Positions 42,665-52,261 of a stretch of DNA of 64,000 bases are shown one piece after another. Both the position numbers and the translations under genes were made by a program. The notes beneath the pieces were generated by a model, which worked only from the letters and a program-made list of their open reading frames with translations, was not told the origin of the DNA and made no database searches. Source of the stretch: Lacrimispora xylanisolvens. GTDB taxonomy: Bacteria > Bacillota > Clostridia > Lachnospirales > Lachnospiraceae. Numbering within the stretch: the first letter of the stretch is position 1; each line of letters begins with the position of its first letter. The DNA is taken from assembly GCA_017084465.1 (NCBI GenBank), contig CP070896.1:3585501-3649500 (forward strand), given 5' to 3'.

Positions 42665-43912
42665 ATGCAGACATTTAAAGAACTTTATGAGCGTACAGTA
42701 AGCGAGGCACTGTCAGGAAATTTTGATCCGGCGGAAACAGAAAACGGCAATACTTATGATCCCTATCATCTGGACTGCCTGCTGAATCCCGAAAAGCATC
42801 CCATTGTAATTCGTACAGGTGACTGTGATTGTGGAGACGGGGAACAAAAGGAATGTGTCAAAAGATGCCCGTTTGGAGCGATTAAGGCTGAGAAAGATGG
42901 AATAGTGGTAGAACCGGAATTATGCCTGGGCTGCGAAAAATGTATTGACGGCTGTGTCAGAGAAAAGCTGGCAGCCAGTACCGATATCATTCCTGCCCTC
43001 AAAGCAGTAAGGAGCGCAGAAGGGCCTGTTTATGCCATGATAGCTCCGGCATTTTTAGGACAGTTTTCCAGTGATGTTACCCCGGGAAAGCTTAGAAGCG
43101 CATTAAAGGAGGTGGGATTTGACGGAATGCTTGAAGTTGCCTTATTTGCGGATATCCTGACGTTAAAAGAAGCTTTGGAATTTGATAAAAACATTAAGGG
43201 CAGCGGAGATTATCAGCTGACCAGCTGCTGCTGTCCCATGTGGATCGGTATGATCCGCAAGGTTTATCATCAGCTGGTTCCACACGTACCTGGTTCCGTG
43301 TCTCCCATGGTTGCCTGTGCCAAAGTGGTAAAGGCACTTCACCCAGATGCACTGACTGTATTTATTGGTCCTTGTCTTGCAAAAAAGGCTGAAGCAAGGG
43401 AAAAGGATTTAGCTGGTGCAGTGGATTATGTTCTTACGTTCCAGGAAGTAAAAAATATTTTTGATGCTCTGGGAATTGATCCCGCAGTGATGGAAGAAAG
43501 TGAAAAGGATCATTCCTCCAAAGCAGGCCGCATCTATGCAAGAAAGGGCGGGGTAAGCGAAGCAGTGGAACAAACCGTGAAGGCGATCAGCCCTCAGAAG
43601 GAAATTCAGATCCGCACAAAGCAGGCAGATGGAGTTCCCGGATGTAAAAAGATGATTCAGGATATTATGGACGGAAAGATAGATGCCAACTTTTATGAAG
43701 GAATGGGCTGTGTGGGCGGCTGCGTAGGCGGACCAAGATCGATTCTGGGAAAAGAGGAAGGAACTGACCTGGTTAATGAATATGGAGAAAAAGCAACCTA
43801 TCAGCATCCCGCTGAAAATCCCTATGTGATTGAGCTGCTACACCGTTTAAATCTTGATACCATTGAAAGCCTTTTAGAGGAGACGGATTTATTTAGCCGT
43901 AACATAACATGA
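42665..43912 (+). CDS. Short [FeFe]-hydrogenase-like Fe-S protein
   Basis: A 415-aa protein. Two N-terminal 4Fe-4S clusters are suggested by Cys54/56/64/68 and Cys87/90/93/97 (CLGCEKCIDGC). A hydrogenase catalytic domain follows with variant H-cluster motifs: TSCCCPMW (Cys188), GPCLAKKAEA (Cys237) and GMGCVGGCVGG (Cys349, Cys353). All four H-cluster Cys are kept, but the motif surroundings differ from standard HydA (MPC, MAC, GGGQ), as in putative sensory or divergent groups. There is no PAS domain. GGGAGGT precedes the ATG. It overlaps the amidohydrolase by ATGA and leads a tightly packed five-gene operon. Catalytic activity is uncertain. Confidence 0.85.
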   Translation: MQTFKELYERTVSEALSGNFDPAETENGNTYDPYHLDCLLNPEKHPIVIRTGDCDCGDGEQKECVKRCPFGAIKAEKDGIVVEPELCLGCEKCIDGCVREKLAASTDIIPALKAVRSAEGPVYAMIAPAFLGQFSSDVTPGKLRSALKEVGFDGMLEVALFADILTLKEALEFDKNIKGSGDYQLTSCCCPMWIGMIRKVYHQLVPHVPGSVSPMVACAKVVKALHPDALTVFIGPCLAKKAEAREKDLAGAVDYVLTFQEVKNIFDALGIDPAVMEESEKDHSSKAGRIYARKGGVSEAVEQTVKAISPQKEIQIRTKQADGVPGCKKMIQDIMDGKIDANFYEGMGCVGGCVGGPRSILGKEEGTDLVNEYGEKATYQHPAENPYVIELLHRLNLDTIESLLEETDLFSRNIT

Positions 43913-44719
43913 TGTTAGAAAATGCAGACAAAATCATAGATTCCCATGTGCATATGGGGATCTATGGTCCTTATGAAATCATATTAGAGAAGCTTGTAGA
44001 AGATATGGACCAATTCGGCGTGGATCAGGCGGTGATCTCCGATATTGGTCTCAATTCCCTTGATGAACAGGGAATTGAGAGATTTCCAGATAAGGATACC
44101 ATCGCTCTAAACAGCTGTGCTCTTAAGCGCATAAATGCATACGGAGACAGGTTTTTTGCTGCTTTTCTGGGTACGTCCTCTATTTGACCGGAATAAAGAA
44201 CAGATTTCCAGTTTTCTGCTGGAAAATAAAGAGCGTATGGGAGGACTAAAGGTTCACCCCAAAACTGCAGGCGTACCTTTTTCTTCTTCTGATTACAAGC
44301 CATATATAGAAATCTGCAGAAGGCATAACATACCGTTTTGTATTCATACCCAGAGGGATGGATACAGCAATATAGAATATGTGTATGAAGCAGCAGCTGA
44401 TAATCCTGATGTCACATTTGTGGCTGTACATATGGATCTGGGCGGTAACAGGGAAAGAGCCAGTGAATTAATCGCAAGTTGTCCAAACCTTTATGGGGAT
44501 ACCACTCTGGTTTCCAAAGAAGAGATGATAAAAGCCATTAAAAAATGCGGACCGGAAAAAATTCTGTTTGGAACAGATGCATCTGTATTTGGCAGAGAAA
44601 GCTATAAACGCTATGAAGGCTTTTATGATACAGTTCTTGAAATCTTCGGCAGGGATGGAGCACAGAAAGTATTTTCTAGAAATGCCAGAAAGTTATTCTG
44701 GAAGGAGAAGTATGAATAG
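43909..44719 (+). CDS. Amidohydrolase-family metal-dependent hydrolase (frameshifted as given)
   Basis: About 269 aa when healed, TIM-barrel amidohydrolase type 2. IIDSHVHMGIYG carries the HxH metal motif near residue 12; LKVHPKTAG and IHTQRDG give further His; VAVHMDLGG and ILFGTDASVFG (metal Asp) complete the set. The frame stops at 44187. The healed junction needs one base fewer at the T6 run 44152-44157 or the T4 run 44163-44166, giving ...FWVRPLFDRNKEQ. ATG overlaps the hydrogenase-like gene's stop (ATGA). Its 3' end overlaps the acetyltransferase by 8 bases. Confidence 0.84.
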
Positions 44720-45353
44720 CGGTTTAATTTATCCAAGAAAACATGATAAAGAAACGGTATATTTAAAGAATGTAGTAAAAGACCCGGCAATTACAGTTGG
44801 GGATTATACAATTTATAATGATTATGTAAACGATCCTGTGGATTTTGTAAAAAATAATGTGCTTTATCATTATCCGGTTAACAATGAGCGTCTGGTTATT
44901 GGCAGGTACTGTTCAATTGCCTGCGGAGCGAAGTTTATATTTACTTCCGCCAATCATACTCAGAGATCCTTATCGTCTTATCCTTTTGGTATCTTTTTTG
45001 ATGAGTGGGATCTTCCTGTGGAACTTATTAGGGATACATGGGACAACAAAGGTGATATTGTAATCGGAAACGATGTCTGGATTGGTTATGAAGCGGTTAT
45101 TATGCAGGGGGTACATATTGGTGATGGGGCAGTGATCGGTACCAGAGCGGTTGTAACAAAGGATTTGGAACCTTATTCAATTGTAGGTGGAGTTCCTGCA
45201 AAAACAATTCGTCCACGCTTTGAACAGCCAGTAATTGACGCACTCCTTTCTTTAAAGTGGTGGGACTGGCCGGAAGAGAAGGTAAAACGGAATGTGGAAG
45301 CAATTACTTCTGGTAATGTGAGAAAGCTGCTGGGGGAAAGAGGTAACAAATGA
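44712..45353 (+). CDS. Hexapeptide-repeat acetyltransferase (Vat/CatB type)
   Basis: A 213-aa left-handed beta-helix O-acetyltransferase of the xenobiotic class (streptogramin A acetyltransferase and relatives). IGRYCSIACGAKFIFTSANH carries the catalytic His; the hexapeptide run is VWIGYEAVIMQGVHIGDGAVIGTRAVV and ends SIVGGVPAKTIRPRF. The start ATG at 44712 follows AAGGAGAAG. A drug-resistance role is possible, but many chromosomal relatives have other or unknown substrates. It overlaps both neighbours (8 and 4 bases). Confidence 0.9.
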   Translation: MNSGLIYPRKHDKETVYLKNVVKDPAITVGDYTIYNDYVNDPVDFVKNNVLYHYPVNNERLVIGRYCSIACGAKFIFTSANHTQRSLSSYPFGIFFDEWDLPVELIRDTWDNKGDIVIGNDVWIGYEAVIMQGVHIGDGAVIGTRAVVTKDLEPYSIVGGVPAKTIRPRFEQPVIDALLSLKWWDWPEEKVKRNVEAITSGNVRKLLGERGNK

Positions 45354-46021
45354 TAAAAGTACTTTTTTGTGATTTGTTTTTTACACTGATTGTCCCACAT
45401 AATCAAAGTCCAATGGAATGTGATGTTTTAAACCTTAGTCCGTCAGAATGGGAGCATTATTCAGAAGAGGCAGACCTTTATAAGAAACGGGCCCTGGGGG
45501 CGGTTAATACAGAACAGAAGATTATTGAGGGTATAGTGGAAACACTCCCGTTTTCTGTAACAAAAGAGCAGGAAGAATTGCTGTTGGAGAGACGGGAGAA
45601 GCGGATGAGGAGGGCTCTGGGCAATGTGGATCAGGAGATACTGAAAACGTTAAAAGCCATTAGAGATCTGGGTATTAAAACATGTCTGATCAGTAATGCA
45701 GATATAATTGACTGTAAATATTGGAAAGATTCACCACTTTATGAATTGTTTGATTTAACTATATTTTCATGTAATGTTAAAATGTTAAAGCCGGATATTA
45801 AAATATATCAATATGCCATGGAACAAATGGGCACTACGCCAGAAATGAGTGTATTTGCAGGCGATGGCGGTTCTGACGAGCTGCAGGGAGCAAAAATGGC
45901 TGGAATGAAAACGGTTTTTTCCGAATATTTAGATGTAAAACCGGAAGCGGAAAGAAAAAAGATTTTAGATTATGCGGATTATCATATTAATAATTTTTCT
46001 GGTCTGATTGATTGTCTGTAA
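45350..46021 (+). CDS. HAD-superfamily hydrolase
   Basis: A 223-aa HAD protein. Motif I is VLFCDLFFTLIV (nucleophile Asp8; Phe at the usual second-Asp place, as in the DLFGTL-type branch), motif II is TCLISNADI, motif III Lys is in MLKPDIKIY, and motif IV is VFAGDGGSDELQGAKMAGM. The ATG overlaps the acetyltransferase stop by 4 bases. The substrate is unknown. Confidence 0.86.
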   Translation: MIKVLFCDLFFTLIVPHNQSPMECDVLNLSPSEWEHYSEEADLYKKRALGAVNTEQKIIEGIVETLPFSVTKEQEELLLERREKRMRRALGNVDQEILKTLKAIRDLGIKTCLISNADIIDCKYWKDSPLYELFDLTIFSCNVKMLKPDIKIYQYAMEQMGTTPEMSVFAGDGGSDELQGAKMAGMKTVFSEYLDVKPEAERKKILDYADYHINNFSGLIDCL

Positions 46022-46054
46022 GCAGAATGGGGATGAAATTTGAGGAGGGGTTGA

Positions 46055-46930
46055 ATGATGAGAACCGAAAAAGAGATGTATGATCTGATTCTTGGTACAG
46101 CTCAGGCTGATGACAGAATCAGAGGAGTTTACATGGGAGGGTCCAGAACAAATCCAAATGCAGTGCGGGATCTGTTTCAGGATTATGATGTAGTTTACAT
46201 AGTAACAGAGACGGAGTCTTTTATTAAAGATAAGCCATGGATTGACCGGTTTGGAGAGCGGCTTTTTATGCAGTATCCAGATGAAAACCCGGCTTATCCC
46301 CATAAGAAGGACGAGAGCTATGGGTGGTTAATACAGTTTTCAGACGGAAACAGATTGGATCTTACTGTGGTGACCCAGGATTATGCATTAAAAGATATCT
46401 ATGCCGACCGGCTTTGCAAAGTCCTATTGGACAAAGATAACATTCTACCTGTAATCCCGAAATCTTCAGATCAAAGCCATTGGGTGAAAAAGCCCTCCCA
46501 GACAGAATTTTTATGCACCTGCAATGAATTCTGGTGGTGCCTTGATAACGTTGCCAAGGGATTGTGGAGGAACGAGATCCCATATGTGCAGGATATGCTA
46601 AATCATTACATACGGCCTCAGCTGGTGACTCTGTTATCATGGAAAATCGGAATTGCGACCGGTTTTACATGCAGTATTGGAAAAGCCGGTAAGGATTTGT
46701 ACCGGTGGTTGTCAGAAGGAGAATGGGAAAGATATTTAAAGACATATGCGGATGCAGAGGTAGAACATATCTGGGAAGCAGTAGAAATAATGTGTAACCT
46801 GTTTCATGAGGTGGCAGGATTTGTATCAGGTGAGCTTGGCTTTTTCTATGACATAACCGAAGCGTCTAACTGTATGGGATATTTAAATCATGTCAGAGAA
46901 CTTCCCCCGGATGCAAAACAGGTTTATTGA
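46055..46930 (+). CDS. Aminoglycoside 6-adenylyltransferase-like protein
   Basis: A 291-aa nucleotidyltransferase of the ANT(6)/AadE family: RGVYMGGSRTNPNAVRD is the nucleotide-binding Gly-Ser motif, FQDYDVVYIV and RLDLTVV supply the metal-binding Asp residues, and the C-terminal helical half includes WWCLDNVAKGLWRNE, HYIRPQLVTLLSWKIG and FTCSIGKAGKDLYRWL, the aminoglycoside-binding part. Streptomycin resistance is a possible but unproven function. GAGGAGGGG precedes the ATG. It closes the operon that begins with the hydrogenase-like gene. Confidence 0.88.
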   Translation: MMRTEKEMYDLILGTAQADDRIRGVYMGGSRTNPNAVRDLFQDYDVVYIVTETESFIKDKPWIDRFGERLFMQYPDENPAYPHKKDESYGWLIQFSDGNRLDLTVVTQDYALKDIYADRLCKVLLDKDNILPVIPKSSDQSHWVKKPSQTEFLCTCNEFWWCLDNVAKGLWRNEIPYVQDMLNHYIRPQLVTLLSWKIGIATGFTCSIGKAGKDLYRWLSEGEWERYLKTYADAEVEHIWEAVEIMCNLFHEVAGFVSGELGFFYDITEASNCMGYLNHVRELPPDAKQVY

Positions 46931-47113
46931 TCATATCGTTCATGTTAACCTCTCTGATTATCAACTTTCTATCCCTGCATTTAATGATATTATTATAGAC
47001 CGATTGCAGGCACTCTACAAGAAAGTATTTGCCTTTCCCCTTTTAAAAAGCTAAAAAAATAACAGGGGATATGTACAAAGGAACTGAAACAAGTGACAGG
47101 AAAGGATCAACGT

Positions 47114-48087
47114 ATGGCGACAAGCAAAATGAATCAGCTGGTAGTGATGGTCAATTTATGCAGCAGTGTTGTGGAAGGGATCGAGCATCTGATTACTTCT
47201 CATGGAAATGACCGGCTGAAAGAGGATGCTGTTTCGGACTCCTCACGCTGGAAGAAAACTTAAAGGGGCTTCAGGCGGACAAGTCTATAATTCATGAGAC
47301 AAGATGGCTGGCAGAAGTTATAAAAAAAACTGGCTGTTTGTTTATGACGGGGAATTCCGGGATCGTTTGTACCGCTGGTATTTTAAGGCCTTAAAAGAAC
47401 TGAGAAATTTAATGTTTGCAGAGATTGAGATCTGCCCTGTCTGCGCAGGAAAAGGAACGGTACATTACGGAGCATCCCTTTATATTGAAGGATGAAGAAG
47501 GGAAAGAGTTGTTAAGTCCGGTCCGTATCTTTATGAAGTGCGAAGAGTGCGGAAATTATTACCTGGCAAAAGAAGAGCCCTGGGTTGTAAAAAGGAAAAA
47601 GAGAGCGGGACACTCTCAGGCAAAATGTAAAAGAATAATAGCGGATATTGAAAGGCTGGCATCTGGCAATTCCATGTTGTTTATCGGCAGTCAAAACAGT
47701 CAATTATATAAAGAGGCAGTCAGTGCTGGTTATGAGATGGATGTTCTAAATGGAACTGAGTCCATCAGCCCGGTTATAAAGGGGAGCTATGCAGTGGTTA
47801 TCATTGAACATCTCACGGACAACCGGGACATGAATGCCATTCTCGATAAAGCGACTGAAAACCTGGCAGATGGCGGAATTCTCTGGTTTGATGGACCAGA
47901 TCTGGATAAATCCATGGATCTTCTGCAAAAGAAGGGGAATACTCTCTGGCGGCAGGCTGCTTCGGAGGTTTATCTAACCAAAGAGGGAACGAAAAATCTG
48001 CTAAGGCTGTTTGGGCTGACTGTTGAGTCCAGTAAGAGTGTGGGCACTACTTTAAGGCGTATTGAGATCATTGCAAAAAAAGCATAA
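47114..48087 (+). CDS. Zinc-ribbon plus methyltransferase-like protein (three frameshifts as given)
   Basis: About 324 aa when healed. An N-terminal helical part (MATSKMNQLVVMVNLCSSVV) leads to a putative zinc ribbon (CPVC near residue 112; CEECGNYY about 40 residues on) and a C-terminal SAM-methyltransferase-like fold (MLFIGSQNSQLYKEAVSAGYEMDVLNG; ENLADGGILWFDGPD). Three indels break it: one G missing at 47236-47237, one A missing in A8 47322-47329 and one A extra in A4 47450-47453. Healed joins read VSGLLTLEENLKG, EVIKKNWLFVYDG and VCAGKERYITEH. AAAGGATCAACGT precedes the ATG. The Fe-S protein follows 17 bases later. Its exact function is unknown. Confidence 0.72.
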
Positions 48088-48104
48088 AGAAAGAAGGCAT
48101 GAAA

Positions 48105-49426
48105 ATGGGTCATCTGACAGCCCGTGATGCGTACTTAAATTTAAGTGACCGCATTAACTGGTTTACACAAGGGGCGCCTGAGTCGGAGACGCTTTATAAA
48201 ATTCTTCAGGTTTTGTATTCGGAGAAAGAAGCAAAATGGGTGGCACTGCTGCCGGTACGGCCGTTTACGGTGAAAAAGGCAGCTAAAATCTGGGAGACTA
48301 CAGAGCTGAAAGCAGAACGGCTATTAAACCATCTCTGTGAAAAAGCCCTTCTGGTGGATTCTTATCATAACGGAATCCGGGAAGTTTGTTATGCCGCCTC
48401 CCATGGCTGGTTTTATTGAATTTGCCCTGATGAGGACAAGAGGAGATATAGACCAGAAATACTTAAGTGAGCTTTACTATCAATACATGAATGTAGAAGA
48501 GGACTTTATAAAGGACTTATTTTTTGCTACGGAAACAAAACTGGGCAGAGTCTATGTACAGGAACCTGTGCTGATGACAGATAAAACCAACCATATTCTG
48601 GACTATGAGAGGGCTTCCCACATTGTTAAGGAGGCGGATTACATCGGACTGGGGCTTTGCTACTGCCGTCATAAGATGTCCCATGCCGGTCATCCCTGTG
48701 AAATCAATGCTCCCTGGGATGTATGCCTGACCTTTGACAATGTTGCCCGTTCTCTGGCAGAACATGGGGATTATACAAGGCTGATTTCCAAAGAGGAAGC
48801 TATGGATGCACTGGAACGGTCCTATGCCAGCAATCTGGTGCAGATCGGAGAAAATGTCCGGGAGCACCCGGCGTTTATCTGCAACTGCTGCGGATGCTGT
48901 TGTGAAGCACTTCAGGCAGCCAGAAAATTCAGTCCCATGCAGCCAGTTGCGACTACCAATTACATTCCCCATATATCCGTGGAAACTTGTGTGGGATGCG
49001 GCAAATGTGAGAAGGTATGTCCCATTCTGGCAATCTCCATGGAAACCAATGAACATGGAAAGAGAAAAGCTGTAGTGGATGAGGAAATCTGCCTTGGTTG
49101 CGGTGTATGCGCCAGAAACTGCAGTGTAAAAGCGATTAAACTGGAGAAAAGGCCAAAACAGATTATCACGCCGGTAAACAGTACCCATCGCTTTGTGCTA
49201 CAGGCTATTGAAAAGGGGACTCTGCAAAATCTTATATTTGATAATCAGGCATTTGCCAGCCACCGAGCCATGGCAGCGCTTTTTTGGTACGATATTAAAG
49301 CTGCCTCCGTTAAAGCAGGCAATGGCAGGCAAACAGCTGAAATCTATTTATTTAGACAGGCTTTTGTCCCTCTATAAAAGTAAACCGGTGGAGGAAAGCC
49401 CAAAAGGGAGTAAAAGCCTTTCTTAA
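48105..49426 (+). CDS. 4Fe-4S dicluster protein with N-terminal winged-helix-like domain (two frameshifts as given)
   Basis: About 439 aa when healed. Residues 1-100 resemble a DNA-binding-like winged helix (KAAKIWETTELKAERLLNHLCEKALL). The middle has a Cys-rich stretch (CYCRHKMSHAGHPC; CNCCGCCCEAL) and the C-terminal part a ferredoxin domain (CVGCGKCEKVCP; CLGCGVCARNC). Breaks: an extra G in GGG 48379-48381 (healed NGIRKFVMPPPMAGF), and an extra T in T6 49280-49285, which moves the true end from 49377 to 49426 (healed AALFGTILKLPPLKQAM). The start is 48105, with AAGAAGG at the right distance; the ATG at 48099 is too close. It probably transfers electrons to an unknown partner. Confidence 0.82.
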
Positions 49427-49454
49427 TCAGCAGGAGGAAAGGGGAAGTGGTAAC

Positions 49455-49958
49455 GTGTTTGACAAATTGACAGAGAATGATATTGAAAAAATGAAACAGG
49501 AGATAGAACACCGTAAACTGGTGGTTCGTAAGGAAGCCCTGGAAGCGGTTAAGGAAGCAAGAGCCCATGGAGACTTAAGTGAAAACTTTGAATATCATGC
49601 AGCCAAAAAGGACAAAAATCAGAATGAAAGCAGAATCCGTTATCTGGAAAAAATGATTAAGACGGCTCAAATTATTACTGACAATTCCAAAGAAGATGAA
49701 ATCGGGCTTTATAATACCGTGGATTTGTATTTTGAAGATGATGATGAGTTGGAGACCTATAAACTGGTGACAACCGTCCGTGGAAATTCCATAAAGGGTC
49801 TAATCAGTTCTGAATCACCCCTTGGCAGCGCTATTCTGGGACATAAAGTGGGAGACCGTATTTATGTTAAGGTAAATGATAAAACAGGCTACTACGTAGA
49901 GGTGAAACGTCTGGAAAAAACAAAGGATGATGGAAGCGATCAGTTGAGAAGCTACTAA
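49455..49958 (+). CDS. GreA/GreB-family transcript cleavage factor
   Basis: A 167-aa protein. The N-terminal coiled-coil hairpin (DIEKMKQEIEHRKLVVRKEALEAVKEARAHGDLSENFEYHAAK) has the tip acidic residues typical of GreA, and the C-terminal FKBP-like domain has SPLGSAILGHKVGDRIYV. It starts with GTG at 49455 after a GGGG-containing site. The middle is somewhat divergent from housekeeping GreA, so it may be a second copy. MATE follows 23 bases later. Confidence 0.9.
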   Translation: MFDKLTENDIEKMKQEIEHRKLVVRKEALEAVKEARAHGDLSENFEYHAAKKDKNQNESRIRYLEKMIKTAQIITDNSKEDEIGLYNTVDLYFEDDDELETYKLVTTVRGNSIKGLISSESPLGSAILGHKVGDRIYVKVNDKTGYYVEVKRLEKTKDDGSDQLRSY

Positions 49959-49981
49959 TCCGTCAAAGGAAGGCTTACTAG

Positions 49982-51362
49982 ATGAAAGATATGACAAAAG
50001 GCAATATTTCCTCCCAGCTGATTCGTTTTTCCATACCTCTGGTTCTGGGTAATTTATTTCAGCTGACTTACAATGCGGTGGATTCTATCATAGTCGGGCG
50101 TTATGCGGGAGAAGATGCTCTTGCTGCAGTGGGAACGGCAAACCCTGTTATGAGCATTGTAATTTTAGGAATTACAGGAATCTGTATTGGAGCATCGGTA
50201 CTGATGAGTGAATTTTTCGGAGCAGGTGATGAAAAAAGGCTGAAAGAAGAAGTTTCTACCATACTTATTTTTGGGTGTTTCTTTTCACTTATTATTGCTG
50301 CACTGGGATTTATGGCGTCCAGGGGCATCTTAAGGCTGCTTCGGGTTCCGGATCAGATTTTAGAAGCTGCTGCCATGTACCTGCGGATTATATTTCTGGG
50401 TATGCCTTTTACGTTTTTTTATAATGCAGTAGCATCTGCACTAAGAAGTGTGGGAGATTCCAAAACTCCGGTTCGGTTTCTGGCTGCGGCTTCTGTCTTA
50501 AACGGACTGTTAGATGTGGTGTTTGTAGCATGGTTTCATATGGATGTGATCGGAGCAGCGGTTGCTACGGTTATTGCAGAGGCGGTATCTGCCGGGCTTT
50601 GTATTCTATACATATATAGAAAGGTTCCACTTCTCAGGGTGGGCAGGAAGGAAATGCGGCTGGATAAGGAGCTTTTAAACCTGACGTTAAGACAGGGAGC
50701 AATTACGGCGCTGCAGCAATCCTGCCAACCCATCGGGAAGCTTCTGATTCAGGGGATGATCAATCCTCTTGGAGTCAGTACCATTGCAGCATTCAATGCG
50801 GTAAACAGAGTGGATGATTTTGCATTTACGCCGGAACAGAGTATTTCCAGCGGGATCATGACCTTTGTAGCCCAGAACAGAGGGGCAAAAAACAGCAGCC
50901 GGATCAGGAAGGGGTTTCGTACAGGACTTATGATTGAGGCAGGATACTGGGTATTCATCTGCATTTTAATCCTTGTCATAAAATCCTGTGATGAAGCTGT
51001 TTGTATCAGAGAATGATACGGGAATGGTTCGTATCGGGGTTCAGTATCTGGGACTGATGGCATTTTTCTACCTCATGCCTGCGTTTACCAATGGGATTCA
51101 GGGATTTTTCAGGGGTATGGGGAACATGTCCATTACCTTGATTTCAACCCTGATCCAGATCTCTGTGCGGGTGGTATTCGTATCACTTCTCGTCCCTGTG
51201 ATGGGACTGAAGGGAGTTGCATATGCCAGCCTCATCGGCTGGGCCTGCATGCTTCTTGCAGAAGTACCATATTATTTTGGTTTAAGAATAGAAATGAATT
51301 ACTACAGGAGAGTGACAGATGATAAAGAACATAGTATTCGATATGGGAAAAGTACTGGTTGA
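49982..51362 (+). CDS. MATE-family exporter (frameshifted as given)
   Basis: About 459 aa when healed, with about twelve hydrophobic segments. MKDMTKGNISSQLIRFSIPLVLGNLFQLTYNAVDSIIVGRYAG is a typical start. The frame stops at 51016. Removing one C from CC at 50985-50986 gives VIKSVMKLFVSENDTGMV and restores the last three helices. It overlaps the next gene by 44 bases, long for this window, so its exact C-terminus may also be affected by an error. AAAGGAAGG precedes the ATG. Confidence 0.9.
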
Positions 51363-51927
51363 TTATGAAGGACATAAGGTTGGCGCAGTATTTATGGAGG
51401 ATGAAGCGGAACGAAAGGAAGTCTGCACATCGGTTTTCGATTCCCAGGAATGGCTGTTGCTTGATATGGGTCTGATATCTGAGGAGGATGCTTTAAGGAG
51501 AATGCAGTCCCGTCTGTCTACAGACCACGCAAAGGAAATGGCGGAACTCTGCCTGAAACACTGGCATGAATATAATATGTATCCTGTAAAAGAGATGGGA
51601 GAACTTGTGCGGGAGTTAAAGGAACAGGGGTATGGAATCTATTTATGTTCCAATGCATCTCTACGCCTGTTGACTTATACGACTATTATACCGGGAATCG
51701 AGTATTTTGATGGTGTTCTCTTTTCTGCAGAGGTAAAATGTATGAAGCCGCAAAAGGAGATGTACGGTCATCTATTTCAACGGTTTCATCTAAAACCGGA
51801 GGAATGCTTTTTTATTGATGACCTGCTTATGAATGTGGAAGGGGCAAGGGAGTGCGGTATGGATGGTTACTGCTTTGCTGACAGAAATATTGATGCACTG
51901 AAAGAATGTCTGAGTAAATTGAATTAA
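51319..51927 (+). CDS. HAD-superfamily hydrolase, subfamily IA
   Basis: A 202-aa HAD protein of the YihX/haloacid dehalogenase-like type. Motif I is NIVFDMGKVLVDYE, motif II is IYLCSNASLRL, motif III Lys is in KCMKPQKEMYGHLF, and motif IV is CFFIDDLLMNVEGARECGM. AGGAGAGTGAC lies 8 bases before ATG. It is coupled to the MATE gene by overlap. The substrate is unknown. Confidence 0.88.
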   Translation: MIKNIVFDMGKVLVDYEGHKVGAVFMEDEAERKEVCTSVFDSQEWLLLDMGLISEEDALRRMQSRLSTDHAKEMAELCLKHWHEYNMYPVKEMGELVRELKEQGYGIYLCSNASLRLLTYTTIIPGIEYFDGVLFSAEVKCMKPQKEMYGHLFQRFHLKPEECFFIDDLLMNVEGARECGMDGYCFADRNIDALKECLSKLN

Positions 51928-51947
51928 TTATAAAAAAAGTCAAACGG

Positions 51948-51976
51948 TCAGGGAGCAGAGACTCCCTGATTTTTTT
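51948..51976 (+). terminator. Intrinsic terminator after the HAD gene
   Basis: TCAGGGAG and CTCCCTGA form an 8-bp stem with a short loop, followed by T7. The rest of the 334-base gap up to 52261 holds a TATAAT at 52069-52074 without a clear -35 and no convincing gene. Confidence 0.9.
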
Positions 51977-52261
51977 GTTAATAGTGGAAAAAATAGTGAT
52001 AAACTCACCAAAAGTTACATGTAGACCACTATTTATTACATGATACGTCATTTTGTGACATAACAGTATATAATTATCCCGAAGCGATTCAAAAAAGACA
52101 AAGAAGAAGCAGGAGGGATGAACAGAAGTGAACAGCAGTTAGGAAAATCAATTAAAAATGGAATACCTGGGATATTATGAGTTGAAGAAGGACAGTATGA
52201 AAAAGTCTTGCGGATATCGTTACAAATTTACACTTGAGAAACGAAAGGAATCGATATAAGA

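Noticed and set aside
44852..46021. Possible frameshift at the HAD gene's motif I because Phe replaces the second Asp
   Set aside because: The frame is continuous and all other HAD motifs are present; DLFGTL-type variants are common in the superfamily.
52118..52180. 20-codon ORF after AGGAGGG in the gap before the calpain-like gene
   Set aside because: The ribosome site touches the ATG (spacing about 1 base), the peptide is not recognisable, and no attenuator hairpin follows it.
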